64,000 bases of DNA from WARW01 sp964582365. Its GTDB lineage: Bacteria; Patescibacteriota; Microgenomatia; UBA12405. Under the pieces are notes generated by a model. The model saw nothing but the letters and a program-made list of their open reading frames with translations, made no database searches and was not told the DNA's origin. Shown here piece after piece: positions 55,428 through 62,720 of this stretch; the stretch's first letter is position 1; every line of letters starts with the position of its first letter. The stretch lies in assembly GCA_964582365.1 (NCBI GenBank), contig CAZOQV010000002.1, forward strand, positions 12,711 through 76,710, read 5' to 3'. A program made the position numbers and the translations under genes.

Positions 55428-57413
55428 ATGAAGTCATTCGTTAAGCCAATTCGTTTTTTATTTTTAGCCTTGATTTTTGTCACTCCTCTCATTTTCACCC
55501 AATCCAATTCTGAACTTTTTGAATTACCCAAAATGTATTTCGTTTATTTTCTAACCGTTTTAATTACTATTTTCCACTTAATTAATGTTTTCAAAAATAA
55601 AGCTCCTCTCTATCGAAAATCATTTTTGAATATCCCTTTACTCTTATTTTTAATTTCCCAAATTATCTCTACTTATTATTCCATCGATCCTCACACTTCA
55701 TTTTTTGGTTATTATTCCCGACTCAATGGTGGTCTTTTATCTTTGATTTGTTACTGTCTTCTTTATTTGATTTTAGTTGTGTATCTTGATTCTGATTTTA
55801 AAGATAAAATAATTAATTTTTCACTACTTTCGGCCTTTATTGTTTCTATTTATGCTATTGCCCAACATTTTGGCATTGATAAAAATATGTGGGTTCAAGA
55901 CGTTCAGTCTCGTGTTTTTTCCACTCTCGGTCAACCAAATTGGCTTGCCGCTTATCTCTGTATCATTATTCCTTTTTCTATTTACAAATTCCTAAATTCA
56001 TCTCTTCTTCTTCATAAATCATACTTCATATTTCTTACGTCAAGTTTTTATCTTTCTCTGCTTTTTACCAAATCAAAATCAGGCATCATCGCCTGTCTCA
56101 TTTCCCTTTTCGTCTATTTTATCTTCTCTTTCTTAAAAAACAAAAATTCTCGAAAATTATTAATTCTTAATTATTCATTATTAATTATATTATCTTTACT
56201 AATTACTAATCCTATTAAAGATAAAATTTTTCCTCCTAAATTAGAAATTGGAAATTCGACATTAGAAATTAATAATAAATTAAACATCACTCCATCCGGT
56301 GATATCCGCAAAATTGTCTGGAAAGGCGCTATTGATCTTTGGAAAAATTATCCTATTTTTGGCACCGGAGTTGAAACTTTTGCTTATTCTTATTATTGGA
56401 CTCGTCCTGTTGAACATAATCTCACTTCCGAATGGGACTATTTATATAACAAAGCCCATAACGAATACCTTAATTATCTCGCTACCACCGGCACCATCGG
56501 TTTTCTCACTTATATTTTTGTAATCATTTCTGTTTTATTTTTTATTATTAGAAATTGGAAATTAGAAATTAAAAATTTAAATATTGTTATCTTATGCTCC
56601 TATATTACCATTTTAATTACTAATGCCGCTGGTTTTTCGGTAGTAATCACTTCCCTCTTTTTCTTTCTTCTCCCCGCCCTTTTAATCCCCAACCATGAAG
56701 CAAACTGTACTACCTGCCCTGTCAAGGGAAGGTGGGCCGCCATCTGGCGGACCGGATGGGTTTTAACCTTAATTTTAATTTGTTTAATCTGCCTCAAAAA
56801 CATTATTTTTTTCTATTTCGCCGATATTGCTTACAGCCAATCAGAAGAATATGATTCAAAAAATAATTATCAAATGGCTCTTTCTTTTGCCCAATCAAGC
56901 CACAGTTTAAATCCACAAGAACCTCTCTACACCAACAAACTCGCCACTATTTATTCCAAGTTAGCTCTCAGTACCGAAAAACAAGAATATATCGACGAAA
57001 GCATAATTTATTCCGACCAAACCATAAAAACATCCCCTGCTAACATTAATTTTTGGAAACAACGCGCTCAAAATTATCTTTATCTTTCCGGAGTTGACAC
57101 TAAATATTTTTCAACCGCCATTACTGCTCTAACCACTGCTGCCAAATTAGTTCCAACTGATCCAAAAATATCATATTCTATCGGTCAATTTTACGAAACC
57201 GCCAGTCTTCCCGAACAAGCCATTCCTTATTACCAACAAGCCATCGAATTAAAACCAAATTATGATTATGCTTATTTTGCCTTAGGTAAAATTTATTTAA
57301 CTAAAAAAGAAACTAAATTAGCCAAAGAAAATCTTCAAAAAACTATTGATTATTCCTACCCCACCAATCTCGAAGCCGAAAAACTATTAGAACAAATCAA
57401 AACTACTAACTAA
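55428..57413 (+). CDS. O-antigen ligase-like (Wzy/WaaL) membrane protein with C-terminal TPRs
   Basis: 661 residues. About ten membrane segments carry the Wzy_C-type loop 'GRLNGG...' and 'WKGAIDLWKNYPIFGTGVETFAYSYYWTRP...NKAHNEYLNYLATTGTIGFLTYI' (the conserved H-N-x-Y-L). Tetratricopeptide repeats follow ('ISYSIGQFYETASLPEQAIPYYQQAIELKPNYDYAYFALGKIYL'). It would join or polymerise surface glycans. At least four stretches are repeat-encoded: residues ~243-255 (ATTAATT), ~271-281 and ~373-381 (TTAGAAATT), and ~429-443 ('CPVKGRWAAIWRTGW', palindromic). Confidence 0.85.
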   Translation: MKSFVKPIRFLFLALIFVTPLIFTQSNSELFELPKMYFVYFLTVLITIFHLINVFKNKAPLYRKSFLNIPLLLFLISQIISTYYSIDPHTSFFGYYSRLNGGLLSLICYCLLYLILVVYLDSDFKDKIINFSLLSAFIVSIYAIAQHFGIDKNMWVQDVQSRVFSTLGQPNWLAAYLCIIIPFSIYKFLNSSLLLHKSYFIFLTSSFYLSLLFTKSKSGIIACLISLFVYFIFSFLKNKNSRKLLILNYSLLIILSLLITNPIKDKIFPPKLEIGNSTLEINNKLNITPSGDIRKIVWKGAIDLWKNYPIFGTGVETFAYSYYWTRPVEHNLTSEWDYLYNKAHNEYLNYLATTGTIGFLTYIFVIISVLFFIIRNWKLEIKNLNIVILCSYITILITNAAGFSVVITSLFFFLLPALLIPNHEANCTTCPVKGRWAAIWRTGWVLTLILICLICLKNIIFFYFADIAYSQSEEYDSKNNYQMALSFAQSSHSLNPQEPLYTNKLATIYSKLALSTEKQEYIDESIIYSDQTIKTSPANINFWKQRAQNYLYLSGVDTKYFSTAITALTTAAKLVPTDPKISYSIGQFYETASLPEQAIPYYQQAIELKPNYDYAYFALGKIYLTKKETKLAKENLQKTIDYSYPTNLEAEKLLEQIKTTN

Positions 57414-58183
57414 TCCGTATCTGTAACCGTTTCCTTAAAAAATTCTTCTGGCTTATTGTAATCCGGATATAAAATACAAGTTTTTTCGTTATCAGAATTA
57501 ACAGATTCAGTTCTCAATTGATGATTATTACCAAGATCATCGTATATGGCTTCTACTAATAAATCAGGATTTTTATTTTGTAAAATTACTTTATCTGCCG
57601 GCAACATTTTTTTATTAAATAATTCTTCATCATTAACCCATTCAAAAAGTCCCTCATTGCAATACATTTTTTCTAATTCTCCTTCGCTACCATCCAATTC
57701 ATAGGTAAAATAAAATATTTGCCACCATTCATTACTTTTTTCATTAAAAAGTTTTATTTCGGAACAACCTATTGGCTTTAATTTTTCCTCTTTTAATAAA
57801 ATGGCATTTTCAGTTTCTTCACCTACTTCTTTAATTGCCAATTCCTCCGGTGTATTTTCAGATCCAAATTTACCAGCATACATTGAACTTATAACCACCT
57901 CTGTTGGTATTTTTTCCCCCATTCTTTCATCTAAATATGTATTTAATAAATCTTTACCACCAATTCCAACATAATTATCACCCATCACTCTATTATCCTT
58001 AGTTTGTCTCATCAACAATGTCTTTCCCTCTTTATGTAAAAACACCGATGTTGCAGATGCAAAAAGTTGTGGTCTTCCAAATTCATCTAATCCATATTCA
58101 AATATTCTCAAACTTCTTTTTGGATCAATCTCGTCAATCTCATCTTCAATTTTAATTTCTTTTTCAACTTCTTTATTTGCCAT
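57410..58183 (-). CDS. Divergent Nudix-fold hydrolase-like protein
   Basis: 257 residues. 'SATSVFLHKEGKTLLMRQTKDNRVMGDNYVGIGGK' then 'GKFGSENTPEELAIKEVGEETENA' correspond to a Nudix domain, but the box deviates: spacing from Gly to the first Glu is short, R-E is K-E and the final G is E, so metal binding may be impaired. An acidic N-terminus and a C-terminal 'MYCNEGLFEWVNDEELFNKKMLPAD' (typical of Nudix) support the fold. The substrate is unknown. The stop overlaps the TPR gene's stop by four bases, tail to tail. Confidence 0.65.
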   Translation of the reverse strand: MANKEVEKEIKIEDEIDEIDPKRSLRIFEYGLDEFGRPQLFASATSVFLHKEGKTLLMRQTKDNRVMGDNYVGIGGKDLLNTYLDERMGEKIPTEVVISSMYAGKFGSENTPEELAIKEVGEETENAILLKEEKLKPIGCSEIKLFNEKSNEWWQIFYFTYELDGSEGELEKMYCNEGLFEWVNDEELFNKKMLPADKVILQNKNPDLLVEAIYDDLGNNHQLRTESVNSDNEKTCILYPDYNKPEEFFKETVTDTD

Positions 58184-58353
58184 ATATACCGTATTATACC
58201 TTATTTTAAACCAAAAATCGATATTATAGGTTCAAAAATTCAAAACTGAAACACCATTTTTGATTATTTCTATCCCACCAATCTAGAAGCCTAAAATTTA
58301 CTAAAAAAATACCGTAATTCGAGATAAAGCACATTATTTAAGACCTATAATTA

Positions 58354-58382
58354 TTGACTATGGAACAGTAATTTGCTATAAT
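58354..58382 (+). promoter_or_regulatory. Near-consensus promoter of the radical SAM gene
   Basis: TTGACT (58354-58359), a 17-base spacer and TATAAT (58377-58382) with an extended TGC element (58374-58376). Transcription should begin near 58389. Confidence 0.78.
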
Positions 58383-58486
58383 CGGACACTATAAATTTAC
58401 TAATATTTCGCAATTAACTACGAAACATATCGATAAATTTATAAAGTTGCTCTTTAAAAAAATAGAATTTTATTCTTTTTTTAAAT

Positions 58487-58530
58487 GGATAGCTTTTTGA
58501 TTAAAATATATTTTATTTAAAAAGTTGTCC
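58487..58530 (+). promoter_or_regulatory. 44-base leader hairpin before the radical SAM gene
   Basis: The two 22-base arms pair at 21 of 22 positions as RNA, three of these as G-U wobbles, with one T-T mismatch and virtually no loop. The wobbles only pair when transcribed in the direction of the radical SAM gene. It ends 30 bases before the ribosome-binding site. Confidence 0.8.
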
Positions 58531-58577
58531 ATTATTTATGGTTAGTAAAAACTAAATAATAAAAAGGAGTAAATTTT

Positions 58578-59561
58578 ATGATAACAACGAAAACTGGTAA
58601 TCCTAAAAACGCTTGCATGGGGGGATATGGTAAAAGTTTGGATGTCAAACTTACCAACGAATGCAATTGTTTTTGTGAATTCTGCATCGAAAGTAATGGT
58701 TACCGTCCTCCGCTCGTTTCTGTTTCGAAACTTATCGAAGCCACTTGCGAATCCGGAATGAAAAGTGTTTTAATTTTAGGCGGCGAACCATTTCTAAGCC
58801 CAAATTTACTACCCTATGTAAGAGGTATCTCTCTTAAAATCGAAAAAATATATGTCACCACAAACGGGTCGTCTTTTTCCGAAAAAATTGATAACGAACT
58901 TGCAAAATATATTGATGGATTAAACATTTCCATCAATTCACCGGAAGAATCTAAAAACGCCGAAGTTTACGGAAGAAAAATTGACTTCAATGAAATAAAA
59001 ACGGCTATCAAACGTTATCGAGATCAAAATGTTTATGTCCGAATCAACGCCAACTTAGTTAAAGGATACATTGATAACTTTAAAACTATTAAAAAAACCA
59101 TAAGTCTGGCAGAAAGTTGGGGTGTAGATGAAATTCGGTTTAATGAGTTGCAAGGTGACAATAACGCCGACGTATTTGTCGATTCGAAAAAAATATTTTC
59201 TGAATTAAACGCTGATCCATTTTTAGATGGCTGCACTCAGGAGTTGGAAATACCATCAACTATAAAAATTACGATCAAACAAGTATGTCACCATTGCAAT
59301 CATTTGAAATCAAAACCAAGTCAGACATACAAACCTCTCTCTTACCACAGTATAAAAGTTATGTATTGCAACGGAAAAATTTATGATGGATGGATCACCC
59401 AAACACCTGATAAATCTATTGGCCACAATGTCGACTGTCACACTGTTGTTTCCGATGGATGTCATCCCATTAATAAATTTATTGGTTCCGATTGCCATCC
59501 CAGCAGCAGATTTGTTCTTTCTGGGTGTCGTCGAAACACAAAATCTTCCGAATGTCATTAA
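58578..59561 (+). CDS. Radical SAM enzyme with Cys-His-rich C-terminal tail
   Basis: 327 residues. The SAM-binding cluster motif is C29-x3-C33-x2-C36 in 'NECNCFCEFC', followed by 'GGEPFLSP' (SAM amine loop), 'VTTNGSSF' and 'LNISINSP', giving a MoaA/PqqE-like partial TIM barrel. 'VCHHC' near residue 247 and 'MYCNGK' could ligate an auxiliary cluster. The last 45 residues (283-327) contain five cysteines 8-11 residues apart, four in C-H pairs (C287, C295, C306, C317, C326). The tail resembles neither a normal SPASM domain nor a CxxCH haem motif. The gene has its own promoter, leader and terminator. Substrate unknown; a fused peptide substrate or metal-binding tail is speculation. Confidence 0.8.
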   Translation: MITTKTGNPKNACMGGYGKSLDVKLTNECNCFCEFCIESNGYRPPLVSVSKLIEATCESGMKSVLILGGEPFLSPNLLPYVRGISLKIEKIYVTTNGSSFSEKIDNELAKYIDGLNISINSPEESKNAEVYGRKIDFNEIKTAIKRYRDQNVYVRINANLVKGYIDNFKTIKKTISLAESWGVDEIRFNELQGDNNADVFVDSKKIFSELNADPFLDGCTQELEIPSTIKITIKQVCHHCNHLKSKPSQTYKPLSYHSIKVMYCNGKIYDGWITQTPDKSIGHNVDCHTVVSDGCHPINKFIGSDCHPSSRFVLSGCRRNTKSSECH

Positions 59562-59588
59562 TATAAACCAGTTTTCAAAATAAGCACA

Positions 59589-59642
59589 AGCGCCTAACGG
59601 AGAATGAAGAGTTAATCTTCAAACACCAATAGGCGCTTTTTT
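59589..59642 (+). terminator. Terminator after the radical SAM gene
   Basis: An outer stem AGCGCCTA/TAGGCGCT and an inner stem TGAAGA/TCTTCA are followed by six T. It lies 27 bases after the stop codon and before the convergent def gene. Confidence 0.9.
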
Positions 59643-59652
59643 ATATATTTTG

Positions 59653-60204
59653 TCAAAACACCATCTTTGTTTTTTCAATCTTTCCACCCACTTCCTTAAA
59701 AAACTTCCCTTTGTCTTCTTTTACCCGATCAACAAACACAATTCCATCTAAATGATCTGATTCGTGTTGCCATACAATCGCTTCAAATCCACTTAATTTT
59801 CTTTTTTTTCTAATTAAGTTTACCTCCTCAATTTCATCCCAACTTACATCAATATTTAAAAATCTTTTGACTGTTCCAAAATATTTTGGAAAAGATAAAC
59901 ACCCTTCCAAAAAGTCTTCCTCTTTTTTATCCTCACCCACAATTTTTGGAAAAACTTTTTCTCCATAACTTTTTTCAATTTTTGGATTAATATAAATCAA
60001 AACACTTCCTTTGCCAATTTCTTTGCTTCCAAAAAATCTTTTATTTAATCCAATCTGCGGTGCCGCCAAACCAGCTCCATTATTAGTATTTTTCAAGATG
60101 TTTTTTAATCCGTTAATTTCTTTAATCAATTTTTTATCGACCACTTTAATTTCATCCGTCTTTTTTCTCAATATTTCTGCCGGATAAATAACAATTTCTT
60201 TCAT
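59653..60204 (-). CDS. def: Peptide deformylase
   Basis: 183 residues. Motif 1 'GAGLAAPQIGLNKR', motif 2 'EGCLSFP' (Cys zinc ligand) and motif 3 'WQHESDHLDGIVFVDRV' (HExxH) are intact. It removes the formyl group from nascent N-terminal Met. It is divergent from fmt, which adds that group, with a 28-bp palindrome in the 85-base spacer. A small insertion with Lys/Glu residues lies between 'INPKIEKSYGEKVFPKIVGEDKKEED' and motif 2. Confidence 0.96.
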   Translation of the reverse strand: MKEIVIYPAEILRKKTDEIKVVDKKLIKEINGLKNILKNTNNGAGLAAPQIGLNKRFFGSKEIGKGSVLIYINPKIEKSYGEKVFPKIVGEDKKEEDFLEGCLSFPKYFGTVKRFLNIDVSWDEIEEVNLIRKKRKLSGFEAIVWQHESDHLDGIVFVDRVKEDKGKFFKEVGGKIEKTKMVF

Positions 60205-60239
60205 ACGCTATTTTATCAAATTTAAAATAAAGTCGCCCT

Positions 60240-60267
60240 GTAGAGACGTTCTGCAGAACGTCTCTAC
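60240..60267. repeat. 28-bp perfect palindrome (copy 2) between def and fmt
   Basis: GTAGAGACGTTCTG and its exact reverse complement abut without a spacer. It differs from copy 1 (45691-45718) only at the centre. It lies immediately upstream of the fmt -10 box (TGC-TAAAAT, 60276-60284). Confidence 0.93.
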
Positions 60268-60289
60268 ATAATTCTTGCTAAAATATCTC

Positions 60290-61132
60290 ATGGCTAACAT
60301 TATTTTCTTCGGTTCTTCCGAATACTCCGTCATCATTCTTAAAAAACTTCTCGAAATTAAAGATTTTAATATTTGTGCTGTCGTCACTAAAATTGATAAA
60401 CCAGTCGGTCGAGACAAAACCATCACCCCAAATCCAGTTGCCGCCTTTTCCAATCAAAATAATCTAAAACTTATTCAAGTCGAAGAATTTACTCCCGATC
60501 TACGATCTAAAATCTACGATCTAAAACCTGATCTAGGCTTATGTGTCGCTTTCGGTCCTCCTTATTTTGATCAAGAAATGATTGATATTCCTAAATTTAA
60601 GATCATTAATATTCATCCCTCTCCCCTACCCAGATATCGTGGTGCCACTCCTGGCCCTTGGCAAATCATCAATGGTGAGACTAAATCAGCTGTTACTTTT
60701 TTTCAAATTGATATTCTTCCAGACCACGGCCCCATTATTGCCCAATTACCTTTTGAAATTTCCAATACTGAAACTTCTACCAGTTTTTATCAAAAAGCTT
60801 TTGATCTTGCCACTGAAAATCTCGAATCTACTCTTAAATCTTATATCATAAATCATAAATCAAGGCTCACTCCTCAGAATCATTCTCAAAAAACTTATTT
60901 TCCAAAATTTACCAAAGAATCTGCTCAAATAAATTGGTCTTGGGATCAGGCCAAGGTCGAACGTTTTATTAGAGCTTTAAATCCTTGGCCAATTGCTTGG
61001 ACTTTTGTCACCAATACTCAAAATCAAAAATTAAAAATGAAGATGTTTAGTCTATCTTTAGTCCAAATCGAAGGAAAGAAAATTACTCCCTGGTCAGAAA
61101 TTTCGAGATATTACACTATAGATAAATCCTAA
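60290..61132 (+). CDS. fmt: Methionyl-tRNA formyltransferase with a repeat-encoded insertion
   Basis: 280 residues from the ATG at 60290; a TAAAAT box ends five bases before it, and the TTG at 60275 lies within the promoter. The formyl-transfer core is clear: 'IIFFGSSEYSVIILKKLLE', 'FGPPYFDQEMIDIPKFKIINIHPSPLPRYRGATPGPWQIINGETKSAVTFFQID' (N-x-H...D catalytic set). The C-terminal OB domain is short. Residues ~70-79 ('DLRSKIYDLKPD') are encoded by a CTACGATCTA-family repeat. It formylates initiator Met-tRNA; def sits divergently next to it. Confidence 0.94.
   Translation: MANIIFFGSSEYSVIILKKLLEIKDFNICAVVTKIDKPVGRDKTITPNPVAAFSNQNNLKLIQVEEFTPDLRSKIYDLKPDLGLCVAFGPPYFDQEMIDIPKFKIINIHPSPLPRYRGATPGPWQIINGETKSAVTFFQIDILPDHGPIIAQLPFEISNTETSTSFYQKAFDLATENLESTLKSYIINHKSRLTPQNHSQKTYFPKFTKESAQINWSWDQAKVERFIRALNPWPIAWTFVTNTQNQKLKMKMFSLSLVQIEGKKITPWSEISRYYTIDKS
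60497..60525. repeat. CTACGATCTA-family repeat inside fmt
   Basis: Two CTACGATCTAAA units in tandem, in frame with fmt. Intergenic copies lie at 11817-11844, 36010-36045, 45049-45080, 49489-49509 and 49938-49958. Confidence 0.88.
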
Positions 61133-61503
61133 CTTTAGGCATTTTATTTATTTTTAAATCTAATTATTAATTATTAATTCTTAATTTTTAATTAGTTAAT
61201 TTTCCTAACTTTAGGCAAAATTTGAATTCGTTTTTTAAATTTATTGGAAAAATTCACCATTAATAAAATGTCTTTTCTCTGCAAGCTTCCGTCTTTTTAC
61301 AATTTATTATTAATTGTTAATTATTAATTATTAATTTTATCGCTTTCAAATTTATCCTTAAAAAAGGCATAATTTATCAAAAAAAATGTAATAATTGTTT
61401 CAATTTTAATTTTAAAAAATCAAAATTACCCCCAAAGATAGGATTTTATATTTTTGACATTTTTTTTAAATACTCTTTAATTAAATAAAGGAGGAAAAAA
61501 CTT
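61133..61503 (+). other. Gene-free AT-rich spacer with repeats and ribosome-binding site
   Basis: 371 bases. CCTAACTTTAGGCA occurs twice (61129-61142 and 61206-61219), and ATTAATT arrays lie at about 61162-61197 and 61306-61338. A TTGACA (61454-61459) precedes a weak TTTAAT; AAAGGAGG at 61486-61493 serves the small lysine-rich gene. No open frame or clear RNA gene is seen. Confidence 0.6.
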
Positions 61504-61617
61504 ATGCCAGTAAAAAAGAAAGCTGTAAAAAAAGTTGCTAAAAAGAAAGTAGTCAAAAAGAAAGCAACCAAAAAAGTCGCCAAGAAAAAGGTAGCTAAAA
61601 AAGCCAAGAAAAAATAA
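61504..61617 (+). CDS. 37-residue lysine-rich (histone H1-like) protein
   Basis: A short open frame with ATG at 61504 and TAA at 61615-61617. More than half of the residues are Lys; the rest are mostly Val and Ala in a K-K-V-A-K-K-K-V rhythm ('MPVKKKAVKKVAKKKVVKKK...'). AAAGGAGG stands ten bases before the ATG and a terminator follows, so it looks like a real, probably well-expressed gene. Such proteins resemble the basic tails of bacterial H1-like proteins and could bind DNA or RNA. The opposite-strand frame here is only its shadow. Confidence 0.78.
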   Translation: MPVKKKAVKKVAKKKVVKKKATKKVAKKKVAKKAKKK

Positions 61618-61633
61618 ATGGTTCGCAAAATAT

Positions 61634-61665
61634 AAAAAACGGTGCTTATTTAAGTGCCGTTTTTT
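61634..61665 (+). terminator. Terminator after the lysine-rich gene, overlapping the rpmB end
   Basis: ACGGTGCTTA pairs with TAAGTGCCGT (two G-U pairs), followed by six T on the plus strand and by A/T on the minus strand. It serves both convergent genes; the rpmB stop codon lies within it. Confidence 0.85.
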
Positions 61666-61852
61666 GTTTTACCGCCTCTTTTTTAAGTCTTTTCAAGCAT
61701 TTAGCACAAAAAATACCGCTAATTTTATCTTCACCCACAGTTAAGGTAACCTTTTGAATGTTAGCCATAAAAGTTCTCGGTGTTCGATTTTGGGCATGAG
61801 ATCGGTTTTGGCCAATCCTGGTTCCCTTTTTACATAAACTGCATGTTCTCAT
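61646..61852 (-). CDS. rpmB: 50S ribosomal protein L28 (zinc-binding type)
   Basis: 68 residues from the ATG at 61852. 'MRTCSLCKKGTRIGQNRSHAQNRTPRTFMANIQKVTL' is the L28 pattern (S-H-A-x-x-x-T). Cys pairs C-x-x-C at the N-terminus and 'FCAKCLKRLKK' at the C-terminus make the C+ zinc form. A TATTAT box lies eight bases upstream of this ATG, so the longer frame to 61870 is rejected. Confidence 0.94.
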   Translation of the reverse strand: MRTCSLCKKGTRIGQNRSHAQNRTPRTFMANIQKVTLTVGEDKISGIFCAKCLKRLKKEAVKQKTALK

Positions 61853-61890
61853 AGTAAGGTATAATATCAAATCAAACTATTTTTTGAAAT

Positions 61891-62496
61891 ATGGTAAATA
61901 TTTTTAATCTAACTATTACTCTCCTATCTTTAATTGTCGCTATTACTATTCATGAATTTTTCCATGCTTTTATTGCCGACAAACTTGGTGATCCAACTCC
62001 TCGCTCTCTTGGCCGACTAACTTTAAATCCTTTAAAACATTTAGATCCAATTGGAACTATCGCCTTAATTTTTTTGGGTTTTGGTTGGGGTAAACCAGTT
62101 CCCATTGATCCTTACAATTTTAAAAAACCACGAAGAGATGAAGCTCTCGTTTCTCTTGCTGGACCAGCCAGTAATTTAATTTTAGCTTTAGTTGTTTCCA
62201 TTTTAGTCAAATTTATCCCTCTAAATTATATTTCTCTTTTGATGTTGTCTTCTCTTATTCAACTAAATGTTATTTTGGCTGTTTTTAATCTTTTACCAAT
62301 TCCCCCACTTGATGGTTCAAAAATATTTCTCAGTTTACTTCCAAATGAAACTTCTCAACAGTGGAAAGAAGCTTTTGATAAATATGGTTTATTTCTAATA
62401 ATAATTTTATTATTTCTACCCATTAGTGGATCTAATATCATCAGTCTCATTATCGGCCCAATTATCAGAATAATTCTTCGTTTTCTCTCTTTTTAG
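61891..62496 (+). CDS. Small site-2-type metalloprotease (M50)
   Basis: 201 residues, five membrane segments, no PDZ domain. The zinc site is 'ITIHEFFHAFIADKLGD' (HExxH) with 'LLPIPPLDGSKI' providing the Asp ligand; 'GFGWGKPVPIDPYNF' and 'ALVSLAGPASNLILA' are typical of the SpoIVFB/Rv-type minimal family. It is an intramembrane protease with unknown substrate. A GGTATAAT lies ahead of the gene. It is the second M50 enzyme in the window (see rseP). Confidence 0.93.
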   Translation: MVNIFNLTITLLSLIVAITIHEFFHAFIADKLGDPTPRSLGRLTLNPLKHLDPIGTIALIFLGFGWGKPVPIDPYNFKKPRRDEALVSLAGPASNLILALVVSILVKFIPLNYISLLMLSSLIQLNVILAVFNLLPIPPLDGSKIFLSLLPNETSQQWKEAFDKYGLFLIIILLFLPISGSNIISLIIGPIIRIILRFLSF

Positions 62497-62498
62497 AA

Positions 62499-62720
62499 TT
62501 ATTTACTTACTTTTTTATTCAATTCTTCGACTAATTTATCAATCTCTTTCGCTGTCATTCCGTGAACCTGTGCTCCTTGTTCTAAAGTTTCCATCGAGGC
62601 CGCCATGCAACCCATACAATGAAACCCATATTTGTCAGTTAAAACTGTGGCTAGTTCCGGATTTTGCTCCACTAAATCTAAAATTAAAATATCTTTGGTG
62701 ATTTTCATTTTATTTTGCAT
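62499..62720 (-). CDS. DUF1858-type redox-disulfide domain protein
   Basis: 73 residues. 'ITKDILILDLVEQNPELATVLTDKYGFHCMGCMAASMETLEQGAQVHGMTAKEIDKLVEELNKKV' matches the small helical domain with a C-x-x-C pair ('CMGCM') that is often found next to hybrid-cluster proteins. It probably takes part in thiol/redox chemistry. It is convergent with the M50 gene, two bases apart. Confidence 0.88.
   Translation of the reverse strand: MQNKMKITKDILILDLVEQNPELATVLTDKYGFHCMGCMAASMETLEQGAQVHGMTAKEIDKLVEELNKKVSK

Larger units (their letters stand above)
58184..58577 (+). promoter_or_regulatory. Long promoter and leader region of the radical SAM gene
   Basis: The first ~120 bases contain a decayed copy (58262-58300) of the 3' end of the upstream TPR gene (57348-57390). 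A near-consensus promoter lies at 58354-58382. About 190 bases of AT-rich leader follow, with an A-run/T-run hairpin near 58456-58482 and a near-perfect long hairpin at 58487-58530. AAAAAGGAG ends eight bases before the ATG. This is the longest apparent 5' untranslated region in the window. Confidence 0.65.

Noticed and set aside
58578..59561. c-type haem protein from the Cys-His tail
   Set aside because: No C-x-x-C-H motif exists; the Cys-His pairs are adjacent residues.
61446..61628. Hydrophobic Phe/Leu-rich frame on the minus strand
   Set aside because: It is the antisense shadow of the lysine-rich gene (AAG/AAA codons read as Phe/Leu) and covers that gene's ribosome-binding site.
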